DNA from: Thauera butanivorans NBRC 103042
GTDB lineage: Bacteria; Pseudomonadota; Gammaproteobacteria; Burkholderiales; Rhodocyclaceae
Direction of reading: 5' to 3'
NCBI RefSeq assembly: GCF_001591165.1
Contig: NZ_BCUG01000014.1
Coordinates: forward strand, 1 to 64,000
DNA: 64,000 bases
Positions 9,826-19,252 of the stretch are shown piece after piece (position 1 is the first letter of the stretch; each line of letters opens with the position of its first letter). Below the pieces are notes generated by a model. The model was given only the letters and a program-made list of their open reading frames with translations. It was not told the origin of the DNA and did not search any database. A program made the translations under genes and the position numbers.

Positions 9826-10659
9826 TCACTCAAGCTCCATCTCGCCTTCGAAAACGCTCACCGCCGGCCCGGTCATCAGCACCGGCGTATCCGGCCCTGC
9901 CCAGGCGATCTCCAGTTCGCCGCCCCGGGTCTCGACCCGTACCGGCGACTCCAGCAGGCCGCGCAGCATGCCGGCGACCACCGCCGCGCAGGCGCCCGTG
10001 CCGCAGGCCAGCGTCTCGCCGGCGCCGCGCTCGAACACGCGCAGGCGCACGCGATGCGGCTCGAGCACCTGCATGAAACCGGCATTGACCCGCGCCGGGA
10101 AGCGCTGGTGGCGCTCGATCAGCGCGCCCTGTTCGGCCACCGGCGCGGCATCGACGTCGGCGACGACCTGTACTGCGTGCGGGTTGCCCATCGACACCGC
10201 GGTGATCGCCACCGTGACCTCGCCCACCGGCAGCGGCTGCACGACCGCGTCGGAATCGGACAGGAAGGGGATCCGGGCCGGCGCCAGCTCGGGCACGCCC
10301 ATGTCGACGGTGACCAGGCCGTCTTCGCGCAGGCGCGGGGCGATGACGCCCGAGCGCGTCTCGACGCGGATCTCGCGCTTGCCGCTGAGGCCCTTGTCGT
10401 GCACGAAACGGACGAAGCAGCGCGCGCCGTTGCCGCACTGCTCCACTTCGCCGCCGTCGGCATTGAAGATGCGGTAGCGGAAATCGACGCCCGGCTGGCT
10501 CGCGGGTTCGACCACCAGCAACTGGTCGCAGCCGACGCCGAAATGGCGGTCGGCAATCGCCCTGACGCGGGGCGGAGTCAGCTCGACCGGCGCATGCGTC
10601 GCGTCGATGACGACGAAATCGTTGCCAAGGCCGTGCATCTTGGTGAAACGCAGCTTCAT
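9826..10659 (-). CDS. dapF: Diaminopimelate epimerase
   Basis: Converts LL- to meso-diaminopimelate for lysine and peptidoglycan synthesis, in the cytoplasm and without cofactor. The 277-residue protein carries both catalytic cysteines: C75 in EQCGNGARC and C219 in LACGTGACA. The N-terminus [15 protein letters not shown] is classic, which fixes the start at 10659. The stop codon lies six bases from a palindromic repeat. It is the first of the dapF-DUF484-xerC order. Confidence 0.96.
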   Translation of the reverse strand: MKLRFTKMHGLGNDFVVIDATHAPVELTPPRVRAIADRHFGVGCDQLLVVEPASQPGVDFRYRIFNADGGEVEQCGNGARCFVRFVHDKGLSGKREIRVETRSGVIAPRLREDGLVTVDMGVPELAPARIPFLSDSDAVVQPLPVGEVTVAITAVSMGNPHAVQVVADVDAAPVAEQGALIERHQRFPARVNAGFMQVLEPHRVRLRVFERGAGETLACGTGACAAVVAGMLRGLLESPVRVETRGGELEIAWAGPDTPVLMTGPAVSVFEGEMELE

Positions 10660-10751
10660 CGCAGTCCAAAAGGAGAAAGGTAAGGAGGCGGCAGACGCCC
10701 ATGACCGGCGATTGTCCTCCAGCCCGCCGCTCAGCGTCCACCGGCGATGTG

Positions 10752-11624
10752 TCAGTAGATGCGCGGCTCGCCTTCCGGCCGGGTCTTGAAGCGGCGATGG
10801 ACCCAGTAGTACTGCTCCGGCATGGTGCGCACCACGCCTTCGAGCCAGGCGTTCATGCGCCGGGTATCGGCCTCGACGTCGCCCGAAGGGAAGTCCGCCC
10901 AGGGCTCGCCCAGCTCCAGCACGTAGCCGGCGCCGCCGGGCAGCATGCGCACCACGCTGGGCATCACGGTCGCACCGGCCAGCCGCGCCAGCCGCGGCAG
11001 GCCGGTGATGGTGGCTGCCGCCACGCCGAAGAAGGGTACGAAAATGGATTCCTTGCGGCCGTAGTCGAGGTCCGGCAGGTAGTACAGCGGCCGGCCGGAT
11101 TTCATCGCCTTCACGGTGGCGCGCACGCCATCGCTGCGCGCGAGCAGCAACTGGTCGTTGAAGCGGCTGCGGCCGTGATGCAGCCAGTGGTCGAAGACCT
11201 TGTTCTTCTGCGGCGCATAGACGCTGACGAAGTCGCCCTCCATCGACAGCCGCGTGCCCGCCATGTCGAGGCCGACGAAATGCGGCGTCAGCAGAATCAC
11301 TGGCCTGCCCGCGTCCTTCAGCGCCTGCAGGCGTTCCAGCCCGTCGATGCGCACCAGCCGGCGCAGGCGCTCGGGGCTGGCCCACCACGCCAGGCCGCGT
11401 TCGAGCACACTGCGGCCGTTGACGGCGAAGTGGCGCCGCGCCAGCGCGCGGCGTTCGCCGTCGGACAGTTCGGGAAAGCACAGCCGCAGATTGGTCAGCA
11501 CCACCTTGCGCCGCGGCGCCACCACCACGTAGAGCAGCAGGCCGAAGGCTTCGCCGATGCGCGACAGCAGCGACAGCGGCAGCCAGTGCAGCAGCCAGAA
11601 CAGGCCGATGGCGAGCCGGCTCAT
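10752..11624 (-). CDS. Lipid A biosynthesis acyltransferase (LpxL/HtrB family), second copy
   Basis: Membrane-bound late acyltransferase that adds a secondary acyl chain to Kdo2-lipid A. The 290-residue protein has an N-terminal anchor ([17 protein letters not shown]) and the HX4D active-site motif HFVGLD near residue 115. The C-terminal [19 protein letters not shown] is typical of the family. Its ATG overlaps the stop codon of the upstream paralogue, so the two are co-translated. Which acyl position each enzyme serves cannot be read from sequence. Confidence 0.9.
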   Translation of the reverse strand: MSRLAIGLFWLLHWLPLSLLSRIGEAFGLLLYVVVAPRRKVVLTNLRLCFPELSDGERRALARRHFAVNGRSVLERGLAWWASPERLRRLVRIDGLERLQALKDAGRPVILLTPHFVGLDMAGTRLSMEGDFVSVYAPQKNKVFDHWLHHGRSRFNDQLLLARSDGVRATVKAMKSGRPLYYLPDLDYGRKESIFVPFFGVAAATITGLPRLARLAGATVMPSVVRMLPGGAGYVLELGEPWADFPSGDVEADTRRMNAWLEGVVRTMPEQYYWVHRRFKTRPEGEPRIY

Positions 11625-12487
11625 GCGCCCCCCCCGCCGGCTGCCATTTCCCCGCCGCGCGGCTGCTTGTAGCGGTTGTAGCCCCACAGGTACTGCTGCG
11701 GGCATTGCAGGATGATGCGCTCCACTTCGCGGTTGATGATCGCCACGTCCGTTTCCAGGTCGCCGGTCAGCGCCTCGGTCGGTGCCTGCAGGCGGAACAG
11801 GTAGCCCTCGCCGCGCGGCAGGCGCTCGGCCCAGGTGTAGATCACGCGCACGCCCTTCACCGCCGCCAGCCGCGCCGCCAGCGTCATCGTCCACGCCGGC
11901 TTGCCGAAGAAGGGCGCCCACACGCCTTCGCCCTCGCCCGGCACCTGGTCGGGCAGCATGCCGACCGCCTCGTGGCTGCGCAGCGTCTTCACCAGCTTGC
12001 GCACGCCCGACAGGTCGGCCGGCGCGGTGCGCATCTGGCCGCGCGCCCTGCCCGCCTCCATCAGCGGCTGCAGCGCGGGCTTGCGCGGCGGACGATAGAG
12101 CACGGTGATCGGAATCCTCGCCGCGATGCACTGCGCGGTGATCTCGAAGCAGCCCAGGTGCGGCGTGATGAAGAGGATGCCGACGCCGTCCGCGCGCGCC
12201 TGCTCGACCAGTTCCCAGCCCTCGGTGCGCACCGCGCTGGCGACGACTTCCTCGGCCGGGCGCAGCCAGATCCACGGCAGTTCCATCGCCTGGCGGCCGG
12301 CTTCGGCGACGGCGGCGCGCAGCACCGCCTCGTCCTCGCGGCCGAGCGCATTGAACAAATTGGCACGCAGCCGCCGCGCATAGGATGGCGAGGCGCGATA
12401 GACCAGCCAGCCGGCCCAGCCGCCCAGGCGATGCAGCCAGGACAGCGGCAGGCGTGACAGAAGGCGAAACGAAAGATCGACCAGCAC
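11621..12487 (-). CDS. Lipid A biosynthesis acyltransferase (LpxL/HtrB family), first copy
   Basis: Paralogue of the next gene, 288 residues from a GTG start at 12487. It shows the HX4E motif HLGCFE and the conserved [18 protein letters not shown] region. The C-terminus [15 protein letters not shown] parallels that of its neighbour. Adjacent pairs of these acyltransferases upstream of dapF are common in betaproteobacteria. The gene is transcribed away from metK, and its 5' end shares the intergenic region with the metK promoter. Confidence 0.9.
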   Translation of the reverse strand: MLVDLSFRLLSRLPLSWLHRLGGWAGWLVYRASPSYARRLRANLFNALGREDEAVLRAAVAEAGRQAMELPWIWLRPAEEVVASAVRTEGWELVEQARADGVGILFITPHLGCFEITAQCIAARIPITVLYRPPRKPALQPLMEAGRARGQMRTAPADLSGVRKLVKTLRSHEAVGMLPDQVPGEGEGVWAPFFGKPAWTMTLAARLAAVKGVRVIYTWAERLPRGEGYLFRLQAPTEALTGDLETDVAIINREVERIILQCPQQYLWGYNRYKQPRGGEMAAGGGGA

Positions 12488-12583
12488 GTCGGAGTCGGGC
12501 CCGGAAACAGGGGAGAAGGAGCAGGCGCGAAGGCTTCGCGCCCAGGCGTGTGCATGCGGTCACACCGCGCACAGGGCCGAATG

Positions 12584-12613
12584 CTTACATACCCGGCGAT
12601 CCCGGTCTATAAT
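12584..12613 (+). promoter_or_regulatory. metK promoter (sigma-70 type)
   Basis: A perfect -10 hexamer TATAAT at 12608-12613 follows CTTACA (four of six matches to TTGACA) at 12584-12589 with an 18-base spacer. Transcription should begin near 12620, immediately before the riboswitch-like leader, giving metK a 5' UTR of about 180 bases. Confidence 0.7.
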
Positions 12614-12619
12614 CGCGGC

Positions 12620-12716
12620 TCACCGCCGAGTTAAATCGACAACTTGCAGGGCGGGCGCGGCGACCGGGCAAACGGGCCCGAAACAGGTCGACCGTGCGGA
12701 AATACTGCTAAAGCGT
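12620..12716 (+). ncRNA. SAM-II-like riboswitch with inserted long hairpin
   Basis: P1 is CCGCC (12623-12627) with GGCGG (12650-12654), enclosing GAGUUAAAU..UUGCAG, as in the SAM-II aptamer. The 3' conserved strand AAAUACUGCUAAAGCG (12700-12715) matches the SAM-II pseudoknot tail, with CUAAAG at 12708-12713. Between the halves, GCGCGGCGACC pairs with GGUCG-A-CCGUGC (about 12655-12697), forming an extended hairpin where classic SAM-II has a short loop. The position upstream of metK, the SAM synthetase gene, supports SAM feedback control. A terminator-like stem follows. The assignment rests on pattern matching by eye. Confidence 0.72.
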
Positions 12717-12728
12717 CGGCTGCCCGAC

Positions 12729-12782
12729 AAAAATCCCCGGAGCTGGCCGCAGACGCAAGTCATTGGCTGATCGGGGATTTTT
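12729..12782 (+). terminator. Terminator-like hairpin of the metK leader
   Basis: AAAAATCCCC (12729-12738) pairs perfectly with GGGGATTTTT (12773-12782), and the T-rich stretch extends to TTTTTTGTTTC just before the metK ribosome binding site. The 34-base loop is long for an intrinsic terminator and may hold an inner stem. It lies between the aptamer and metK, where an expression platform is expected; SAM binding would favour this stem. Confidence 0.65.
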
Positions 12783-12802
12783 TGTTTCTGGAGCAGTACG
12801 AC

Positions 12803-13966
12803 ATGGCTGAATTTCTGTTTACTTCCGAGTCCGTTTCCGAAGGCCATCCGGACAAGGTGGCGGACCAGGTGTCCGACGGCGTGCTCGATGCCATCCTGGC
12901 CGAAGACCCCAGGGCGCGCGTCGCCTGCGAAACCCTGGTGTCGACCGGCCTGGTGGTGATCTCGGGCGAGATCACCACCACCGCCCACCCCAACTACCGC
13001 GAGATCGCGCAGGACGTCATCCGCCGCATCGGCTACGACAACTCCGACATCGGCTTCGACTACAAGAGCTGCGCGGTGCTGGCGGCGATCAACCGCCAGT
13101 CGCCCGACATCGCCCAGGGCGTGGACAACGCCAACGACGACCCGCTCGACCAGGGCGCCGGCGACCAGGGCATCATGTTCGGCTACGCCACCACCGAAAC
13201 CCCCAGCCTGATGCCGCTGCCGATCTACTACGCGCACCGCGTCATGCAGCGCCAGGCCGAAGTGCGCAAGGACGGCCGCCTGCCCTGGCTGCGCCCGGAC
13301 GCCAAGAGCCAGATCACGGTGAAGTACGTCGACGGCAAGCCGGTGGCGATCGACACCGTGGTGGTATCGACCCAGCACGACCCGGACGTCACCCAGTCGC
13401 AGATCCACGAAGCGGTGGTCGAGCTCATCATCAAGCCGGTGCTGCCGCCCGAGTTGCTCCAGGGCACGGTGCGCTATCTGGTCAACCCCACCGGCCGCTT
13501 CGTGGTCGGCGGCCCGCACGGCGACTGCGGCCTGACCGGGCGCAAGATCATCGTCGACACCTACGGCGGCGCGGCCCGCCACGGCGGCGGCGCGTTCTCG
13601 GGCAAGGACCCCTCCAAGGTCGACCGCTCGGCCGCCTACGCCGGCCGCTACGTGGCGAAGAACATCGTCGCCGCCGGCCTGGCCGAGCGCTGCGAAGTGC
13701 AGATCGCCTACGCCATCGGCGTCGCCCGCCCGGTGTCGCTGATGGTCAACACCTTCGGCACCGGCAGGATCGCCGATGAAAAGATCGTCGAACTGGTCGG
13801 CAGGCACTTCGACCTGCGGCCGAAAGCCATCATCCAGACCCTCGACCTGCTGCGCCCGATCTACTCCCGCACCGCCGCCTACGGCCACTTCGGCCGCGAC
13901 GAGCCGGAGTTCGGCTGGGAGCAGACCGACAAGGCCGCGGCGCTGAAGGCCGACGCCGGGCTGTAA
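12803..13966 (+). CDS. metK: S-adenosylmethionine synthetase
   Basis: Makes SAM from methionine and ATP; cytoplasmic tetramer. The 387-residue length is typical. Seen are the N-terminal [13 protein letters not shown], the P-loop-like motif [19 protein letters not shown] near residue 265, and the signature [12 protein letters not shown]. The start at 12803 gives the canonical N-terminus and has GGAG nine bases upstream. The leader carries a SAM-II-like aptamer and a terminator-like hairpin, which implies end-product feedback. Confidence 0.97.
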   Translation: MAEFLFTSESVSEGHPDKVADQVSDGVLDAILAEDPRARVACETLVSTGLVVISGEITTTAHPNYREIAQDVIRRIGYDNSDIGFDYKSCAVLAAINRQSPDIAQGVDNANDDPLDQGAGDQGIMFGYATTETPSLMPLPIYYAHRVMQRQAEVRKDGRLPWLRPDAKSQITVKYVDGKPVAIDTVVVSTQHDPDVTQSQIHEAVVELIIKPVLPPELLQGTVRYLVNPTGRFVVGGPHGDCGLTGRKIIVDTYGGAARHGGGAFSGKDPSKVDRSAAYAGRYVAKNIVAAGLAERCEVQIAYAIGVARPVSLMVNTFGTGRIADEKIVELVGRHFDLRPKAIIQTLDLLRPIYSRTAAYGHFGRDEPEFGWEQTDKAAALKADAGL

Positions 13967-14033
13967 GCCTCATCCTGACGACGAGGCCGCTTCCGGCTGC
14001 GAGGCCGGGGGCAGCCTCTCCTTCGTGGCACGA

Positions 14034-15668
14034 TCAGGCCGGCACGCGGAAACGGCCCACCGCCTGTTCGAGCGTATCGGCCAACGCGGCCAGCTCTTCC
14101 GCGCGATTCAGCGAATCCCGCGTGGCGCCATGATTGGCCTCGCTCATGCGCGCGATCTGCTCGACGCTGCCGGCGATCTCCGTACTGGCCTGGCGCTGCT
14201 CTCCCAGCGCCACGTCGATCGAGCCGACGGCCGCGCGCACGCGCACGGCACCATCCTCGATTGCCGCCACGGCGGCCCGCGCCCGCTCGGCGCTTTCGGC
14301 CCCCTGGCCCGCCAGCTTGCACCCGTCCTCCATCGTGTGGACGGCCTGGCGCGCACTGGCCTGCACACGTTCGATCATGGCATTGATTTCATGTGTCGAC
14401 TGCCGCGTCCGCTCGGCGAGCTTGCGCACCTCGTCCGCAACCACGGCAAAACCCCGCCCCTGCTCGCCCGCCCGCGCCGCTTCGATCGCGGCATTCAGCG
14501 CCAGCAGGTTGGTCTGCTCGGCGACCCCCTCGATGACCTGCGCGATGTTGGAAATGCTCTCGGCGCTGACGCCGAGGTCCGCCACGACCGCTGCGGAGTC
14601 GCTCATGCGCTGGGCAACCTGGCCGATCACTGTCACTGCCCCGTTGATGATCGCAACGCCGTCCCGCACCTGGCGCTCGGATTCTCCGCCCAGGCGGTCC
14701 GCATCGCCGGCGTGTTCCGCGACCACGGCAATGCTGGTGCTGAGTTGTTCGACCGCGGCGGCGATCGACTGCGCCGCATCGGTCTGGGCCAGCGACGCCG
14801 TGGCGACCTTCTCTTCGTTGTCGCGCAGCAGCGCCGTGGCACGCACGAGTTGCTCGGCATCGGCGCGGATGCCGCGTATGGTGGTCTGGAGTCCGGCCTG
14901 CATGTCCCGCATCGCAGCGAGCACGCTCCGTGCGTTGCCGCCCGCCACCGCGACCGGCTGCTGCAAGTCGCCATCGGCAATGCGGCGGGCGACCTGCGCC
15001 GCATAGACCGGCTCCCCGCCCAGGCGGCCAAGCAGGCTGCGCGTCACCAGCACCGACGCCAGGACGCACACCAGCAACGCGGCGCCGCCCAGCACTGCCA
15101 CGGCCATCCGGCTGCGCTCCAGCGCCTGGACCGATTCGACGCGCATGCCGGCGGTCAATTGCTCCAGGTACGCGATCTGTTTCAACAGCCCGGCGCGGAT
15201 CTCGCGCCAGGCCGGCGTCTCGCTGCGCACCAGCAGCTCGCGCGCACCGTGCGAATCGCCTGCGCGCACGCTTTCGATCACCTGTGCCTGCAAGGGCGCC
15301 CAGCGCTGGGCGGTCTTCTGCATCTCCGCCGCGGCCCCGGCGCCGCCATCGAGCACCCGAGCGTGCTGCACGGCGCGGCCGAAGGCCTCGTCGAACTGCC
15401 TCCTCGCGCCGTCGAAGTTCTCGTAGGCCTTCGGGTTGCCCGGATCGAGCACGATGTTGCGCAGCGCCTGCCCCATCTGGAGCCCGTTCGCGTATGCGCG
15501 CATGACGTCGCGCTCGACCGCAAGCTCGGTATCGATGAAGCCGGACAGACGCGCAGCCCCTGACTGCATCTGCCACAGTGCGGCGCCCAGGGCGAACAGC
15601 AGCAAGCCACAGGTTGCCGCTGCCAGCAGGATCAACTGCGAGCGGACGGAAAGTGTCTTCAATGTCAT
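14034..15668 (-). CDS. Methyl-accepting chemotaxis protein
   Basis: Inner-membrane chemoreceptor of 544 residues. Two membrane segments (about 12-32 and 190-210) flank a helical periplasmic sensor of about 155 residues (four-helix-bundle type). A HAMP domain ([21 protein letters not shown]) and a signalling domain follow, with the hairpin tip [20 protein letters not shown]. No C-terminal CheR-binding pentapeptide is present. The start at 15668 has GGGAGG just upstream, so upstream in-frame codons are not needed. No other chemotaxis genes are nearby; the ligand is unknown. Confidence 0.92.
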   Translation of the reverse strand: MTLKTLSVRSQLILLAAATCGLLLFALGAALWQMQSGAARLSGFIDTELAVERDVMRAYANGLQMGQALRNIVLDPGNPKAYENFDGARRQFDEAFGRAVQHARVLDGGAGAAAEMQKTAQRWAPLQAQVIESVRAGDSHGARELLVRSETPAWREIRAGLLKQIAYLEQLTAGMRVESVQALERSRMAVAVLGGAALLVCVLASVLVTRSLLGRLGGEPVYAAQVARRIADGDLQQPVAVAGGNARSVLAAMRDMQAGLQTTIRGIRADAEQLVRATALLRDNEEKVATASLAQTDAAQSIAAAVEQLSTSIAVVAEHAGDADRLGGESERQVRDGVAIINGAVTVIGQVAQRMSDSAAVVADLGVSAESISNIAQVIEGVAEQTNLLALNAAIEAARAGEQGRGFAVVADEVRKLAERTRQSTHEINAMIERVQASARQAVHTMEDGCKLAGQGAESAERARAAVAAIEDGAVRVRAAVGSIDVALGEQRQASTEIAGSVEQIARMSEANHGATRDSLNRAEELAALADTLEQAVGRFRVPA

Positions 15669-15917
15669 GTGCCTCCCCTCATGCCTCCATCGGCGGCGAT
15701 CCGCCCCCACCACAGCGGGGCTGAAGAATGAAATAAGAAAATTCTGATGAAGAATATCGGCAATCCGATCGGAAGCTGTAGGCACGACTTCACGCCCGGC
15801 ACCTGCCTCGCACTCCGCGAACTGCCAGCACGGGATCGGCGCACGCGAACCCCGTCATTGCCGGCATGAACGGCGACGCCGGACGAACTGCGCTACGCAC
15901 TACCGCGCCAAGCGCCG

Positions 15918-15923
15918 TATAAT
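15918..15923 (+). promoter_or_regulatory. ahcY promoter -10 hexamer
   Basis: A perfect TATAAT lies 10 bases before the first stem of the SAH riboswitch, so the transcript would begin almost at the aptamer. No convincing -35 element is visible at the right spacing (TACGCA at 15894-15899 is weak), so an activator may help. Confidence 0.55.
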
Positions 15924-15933
15924 GCTGACCTCG

Positions 15934-16063
15934 TTCCGAGGAGCGCTGCGAGGCGCCGGGCCCTGTGGCCCAGCCCCCAGGCTCGGAAACCCGCGGCTTG
16001 CCGCCGCGGAGGTTTGAACGGCGCTCGCCCGAAACACCTTCGTGTGTCGTCCGAAGGCGTTTC
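15934..16063 (+). ncRNA. S-adenosylhomocysteine (SAH) riboswitch
   Basis: P1 is UUCCGAG (15934-15940) with CUCGGAA (15982-15988), directly followed by the conserved GAGCGCUGCGA. P4 is CCGCGGC (15991-15997) with GCCGCGG (16003-16009). The pseudoknot pairs GAGCGC (15941-15946) with GCGCUC (16021-16026). All three are perfect and in the order expected for the SAH aptamer. A further hairpin, GAAAC-a-CCUUCG with CGAAGG-c-GUUUC (16031-16063), probably belongs to the expression platform. The family is established as an activator of ahcY when SAH accumulates. Confidence 0.92.
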
Positions 16064-16145
16064 TCCCTCAACCCTGCCGGGTTCGGGATGCCGGGTGAGC
16101 CGCACGCCATGCCCCTTCCCTCCCGGCCATAGCACGGAGCATCAC

Positions 16146-17555
16146 ATGAACGCTGTGGCTGATTTCAAGGATTTCGTCGTCGCCGACCTGTCGCTCGCCG
16201 ACTGGGGCCGCAAGGAAATCCGCATCGCCGAAACCGAAATGCCTGGCCTGATGGCGATCCGCGAGGAGTACGCCGCCCGCCAGCCCCTGAAGGGCGCGCG
16301 CATCACCGGTTCGCTGCACATGACCATCCAGACCGCGGTGCTGATCGAGACGCTGACCGCGCTCGGCGCCGAAGTGCGCTGGGCCTCGTGCAACATCTTT
16401 TCCACGCAGGACCACGCCGCCGCCGCCATCGCCGCCTCGGGCGTGCCGGTGTTCGCGGTCAAGGGCGAATCGCTCGCGGACTACTGGAACTACACCCACC
16501 GCATCTTCGAATGGGCTGACGGTGGTTTCTCGAACATGATCCTCGACGACGGCGGCGATGCCACGCTGCTGCTGCACCTGGGCGCACGCGCCGAGCAGGA
16601 TCTGTCGGTGCTCGACAAACCGGACAGCGAAGAAGCCGAAGTGCTGTTCGCCAGCATCAAGGAAAAGCTGAAGACCGACCCGAGCTGGTATTCCACCCGC
16701 CTGGCACAGATCAAGGGCGTCACCGAGGAAACCACCACCGGCGTGCACCGCCTGTACCAGATGCACGCGCGCGGTGAACTGAAGTTCCCGGCGATCAACG
16801 TCAATGATTCGGTCACCAAGTCCAAGTTCGACAACCTGTACGGCTGCCGCGAGTCGCTGGTGGACGGCATCAAGCGCGCCACCGACGTGATGATCGCCGG
16901 CAAGATCGGCGTGGTGCTGGGCTACGGCGACGTCGGCAAGGGCTGCGCACAGTCGCTGCGCGGCCTCGGCGCCACCGTGTGGGTCACCGAGATCGACCCG
17001 ATCTGCGCGCTGCAGGCGGCGATGGAAGGCTTCCGTGTCGTCACCATGGAAGAAGCTGCCGCGCTGGGCGACATCTTCGTCACCACCACCGGCAACGTCG
17101 GCGTGATCGCCCACGATCACATGAAGGCGATGAAGAACAACGCCATCGTCTGCAACATCGGCCACTTCGACTCCGAAATCGAAGTCGCCAGCCTGCGCCA
17201 GTACCAGTGGGAGAACATCAAGCCGCAGGTCGACCACATCATCTTCCCCGACGGCAAGCGCATCATCCTGCTGGCCGAAGGCCGCCTGGTGAACCTGGGC
17301 TGCGCCACCGGCCATCCCAGCTTCGTCATGAGCAACTCCTTCGCCAACCAGACGCTGGCACAGATCGAGCTGTTCGCCAAGACCGCCGAGTACCCGGTCG
17401 GCGTCTACGTGCTGCCCAAGCAACTCGACGAAATGGTCGCCCGCCTGCACCTGAAGAAGATCGGCGCCAGGCTGACCGTGCTGAGCCAGGCCCAGGCCGA
17501 CTACATCGGCGTGCCGGTGGAAGGGCCGTACAAGCCCGAGCACTACCGCTATTGA
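16146..17555 (+). CDS. ahcY: Adenosylhomocysteinase
   Basis: Hydrolyses SAH to homocysteine and adenosine, relieving product inhibition of methyltransferases; cytoplasmic, NAD-dependent. The 469-residue length fits the bacterial form. Signatures are [15 protein letters not shown], the NAD-binding [13 protein letters not shown] near residue 260, and the C-terminal KPEHYRY. The start at 16146 yields the normal N-terminus [10 protein letters not shown]; the frame is open upstream but overlaps the riboswitch and is unlikely to be translated. It is controlled by the SAH riboswitch and feeds the metF-dependent methionine cycle downstream. Confidence 0.97.
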   Translation: MNAVADFKDFVVADLSLADWGRKEIRIAETEMPGLMAIREEYAARQPLKGARITGSLHMTIQTAVLIETLTALGAEVRWASCNIFSTQDHAAAAIAASGVPVFAVKGESLADYWNYTHRIFEWADGGFSNMILDDGGDATLLLHLGARAEQDLSVLDKPDSEEAEVLFASIKEKLKTDPSWYSTRLAQIKGVTEETTTGVHRLYQMHARGELKFPAINVNDSVTKSKFDNLYGCRESLVDGIKRATDVMIAGKIGVVLGYGDVGKGCAQSLRGLGATVWVTEIDPICALQAAMEGFRVVTMEEAAALGDIFVTTTGNVGVIAHDHMKAMKNNAIVCNIGHFDSEIEVASLRQYQWENIKPQVDHIIFPDGKRIILLAEGRLVNLGCATGHPSFVMSNSFANQTLAQIELFAKTAEYPVGVYVLPKQLDEMVARLHLKKIGARLTVLSQAQADYIGVPVEGPYKPEHYRY

Positions 17556-17573
17556 TTGACGGTCCTGCGCACA

Positions 17574-17612
17574 GGCTCCACAATGGCTCCATAATGGAGC
17601 CATTGTGGAGCC
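17574..17612. promoter_or_regulatory. 39-bp perfect palindrome, probable toxin-antitoxin operator
   Basis: GGCTCCACAATGGCTCCA (17574-17591) is followed by TAA and its exact reverse complement (17595-17612). Within each arm GGCTCCA occurs twice, giving four hexamer-like half-sites. It starts 19 bases after the ahcY stop codon and contains the GGAG ribosome binding site of the RHH antitoxin gene. Repeated inverted half-sites are the expected binding site of ribbon-helix-helix dimers, so autorepression is likely. The same fold in RNA could mask the ribosome binding site. Confidence 0.8.
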
Positions 17613-17619
17613 GAAAATC

Positions 17620-17958
17620 ATGCCGAATCTCTCGATCAAGAACGTACCGGAAGCACTTGCCGAGCGCCTGCGCCAGCGCGCAGCGCTCAACCACCGTTCG
17701 CTGCAGGGCGAGTTGATGGCCATCATCCAGCAGGCGCTGGACACGCAAGTGGCGGAATCTCGGCCGACGGCCGCTGTTACGAACGCGGCGGCCGGCGGAT
17801 ACACGGCCGCTGGCCACGCCGCAGCGCGCATGCGGCCGGCAGCGGGCAGCAAGACCATCGCGCAGATCGCCGCGGAGCACCGCGCGCGCCATCCCGTACC
17901 GCTGGCCGCGAGCCCGCGCGCGGTGGACATCCTGCGCGCCGAGCGCGACAGCCGATGA
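17620..17958 (+). CDS. Ribbon-helix-helix antitoxin (FitA-like)
   Basis: A 112-residue DNA-binding antitoxin. Residues 1-45 form a FitA/Arc-type ribbon-helix-helix (PNLSIKNVPEALAERLRQ, then HRSLQGELMAII). The rest, rich in Ala and low in order until AAEHRARH, is the expected toxin-binding tail. The start is ATG 17620 with GGAG ten bases upstream; a GTG at 17605 is inside the operator and less likely. The stop codon overlaps the toxin start (ATGA). It should neutralise the PIN toxin and repress the pair through the palindrome. Confidence 0.85.
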   Translation: MPNLSIKNVPEALAERLRQRAALNHRSLQGELMAIIQQALDTQVAESRPTAAVTNAAAGGYTAAGHAAARMRPAAGSKTIAQIAAEHRARHPVPLAASPRAVDILRAERDSR

Positions 17959-18401
17959 GCACCGCGCTCAACCCGCTGATCGTCGCCGAAGCGCCGGCGC
18001 CCTACCCTGTCGCCCCGCCGCTGGTGGTCGATTGCAGTGTGCTCGCGGCACTGCTGTTCGACGAGCCGGAACGCGAACTCGCCGCCGAACACCTCGGCGG
18101 ACGCATGCTGCATGCGCCCTGGCTGCTCGACGTCGAACTCGCCAGCGTGGCAAGCAAGAAGGCGGATGCCGGCGAGCTGGCCGCGGCCGAACAGGGGCTG
18201 GCGGATTACCAGGCGCTGGCGATCCATCGCCACCCGGTCGACCCGCCGGCCCTGCTCGATCTCGGGCGGCGCTATCGGATCACCGTCTACGATGCAGCCT
18301 ACCTGTGGCTGGCGGAAAACCTGGGTGCTCCGCTGGCTACCTTCGACCGGCAACTGGGCCGCGCGGCCCAGCAGCATCTGCAGGGCCGGGGTACGGCATG
18401 A
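17955..18401 (+). CDS. PIN-domain ribonuclease toxin (VapC/FitB-like)
   Basis: A 148-residue PIN nuclease. The acidic metal-binding residues are all present: D26 (VVDCSV), E61 (DVELAS), D113 (TVYDAAYLWLAE) and D131 (TFDRQ). Family members cleave specific RNAs such as tRNA when freed from antitoxin. The gene overlaps both the antitoxin before it and the TlyA-type methyltransferase after it by four bases. The toxin is thus embedded in a metabolic/RNA-modification operon rather than standing alone. Confidence 0.87.
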   Translation: MSTALNPLIVAEAPAPYPVAPPLVVDCSVLAALLFDEPERELAAEHLGGRMLHAPWLLDVELASVASKKADAGELAAAEQGLADYQALAIHRHPVDPPALLDLGRRYRITVYDAAYLWLAENLGAPLATFDRQLGRAAQQHLQGRGTA

Positions 18402-19252
18402 GCATGAACTCCTTCCACCGCCGCAGCCAACGGCCAGCCCCCGCAGCGAAGGCGGCTGCTCCCGTCCCGCGCAGCGGCAACCGCGCCGACCAGCATCTGG
18501 TGGAACAGGGGCTGGCGCCGTCGCGCACCGCGGCACGGGCGCTGATCGAAGCCGGGCGGGTGAGCTGGGACGGCCGGCCGGTGGCCAAGCCCGCGCAGGA
18601 GCTGCCCGCCTCCGCGCGGCTGCAGGTGGCGCCGGACGACAGCGACCGCTTCGTCTCGCGCGGCGCGCTCAAGCTCGAAGGCGCGCTCACGCACAGCGGG
18701 CTCGACGTACACGGCACGGCCTGCCTCGACATCGGCCAATCCACCGGCGGCTTCACCGACTGCCTGCTGCAGGCCGGCGCGGCGAAGGTGGTCGGCGTCG
18801 AAGTCGGCCACGGCCAGCTCCATCCGCGCCTGGCGGCCGACCCGCGCTGCGTCACGCTCGAAGGCATCAACGCCCGCCATCTGGACGCCGCTGCGCTGGG
18901 CGAGCATTTCCCGCCACAGGGCTTCGACCTGCTGGTGTGTGACGCCAGCTTCATCTCGCTGACGCTGCTGCTGCCGCAATGGCCCGCGCTGCTGTCTCCG
19001 GGTGGCCACGTGCTGGCGCTGGTCAAGCCGCAGTTCGAGGTCGGCCCGCAAGGCCTCGGCAAGGGCGGCATCGTGCGCGACGCTGCCTTGTACGCCGACG
19101 TCGAAGCCCGGCTGCGCGCCGCCGCGCATGCGGCCGGGCTCGCCATCCTCGATTGGTTCGACTCGCCGATCACCGGCGGCGACGGCAACCGCGAATTCTT
19201 CTTTCACGCCATCCGCAGACCGGACGGCGGCAATCATCCGAACACGCCATGA
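18398..19252 (+). CDS. tlyA: TlyA-family rRNA methyltransferase / hemolysin-like
   Basis: A 284-residue SAM-dependent RNA methyltransferase. An N-terminal S4 RNA-binding domain (about 27-85, ADQHLVEQGLAPSRTAARALI) precedes an FtsJ-like fold with motif I DIGQSTGGFTDCLLQAGA and the catalytic KPQFEVG region. Characterised TlyA proteins 2'-O-methylate rRNA cytidines. The first 25 residues are a basic, Pro/Ala-rich extension. The ATG overlaps the toxin stop codon, and metF overlaps its own stop, so it is part of one unit. Confidence 0.88.
   Translation: MSMNSFHRRSQRPAPAAKAAAPVPRSGNRADQHLVEQGLAPSRTAARALIEAGRVSWDGRPVAKPAQELPASARLQVAPDDSDRFVSRGALKLEGALTHSGLDVHGTACLDIGQSTGGFTDCLLQAGAAKVVGVEVGHGQLHPRLAADPRCVTLEGINARHLDAAALGEHFPPQGFDLLVCDASFISLTLLLPQWPALLSPGGHVLALVKPQFEVGPQGLGKGGIVRDAALYADVEARLRAAAHAAGLAILDWFDSPITGGDGNREFFFHAIRRPDGGNHPNTP

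Noticed and set aside
16014-16145. In-frame extension of ahcY upstream through its leader
   Set aside because: It would begin at a TTG within the SAH riboswitch, and the added residues match nothing. The ATG at 16146 gives the family N-terminus.
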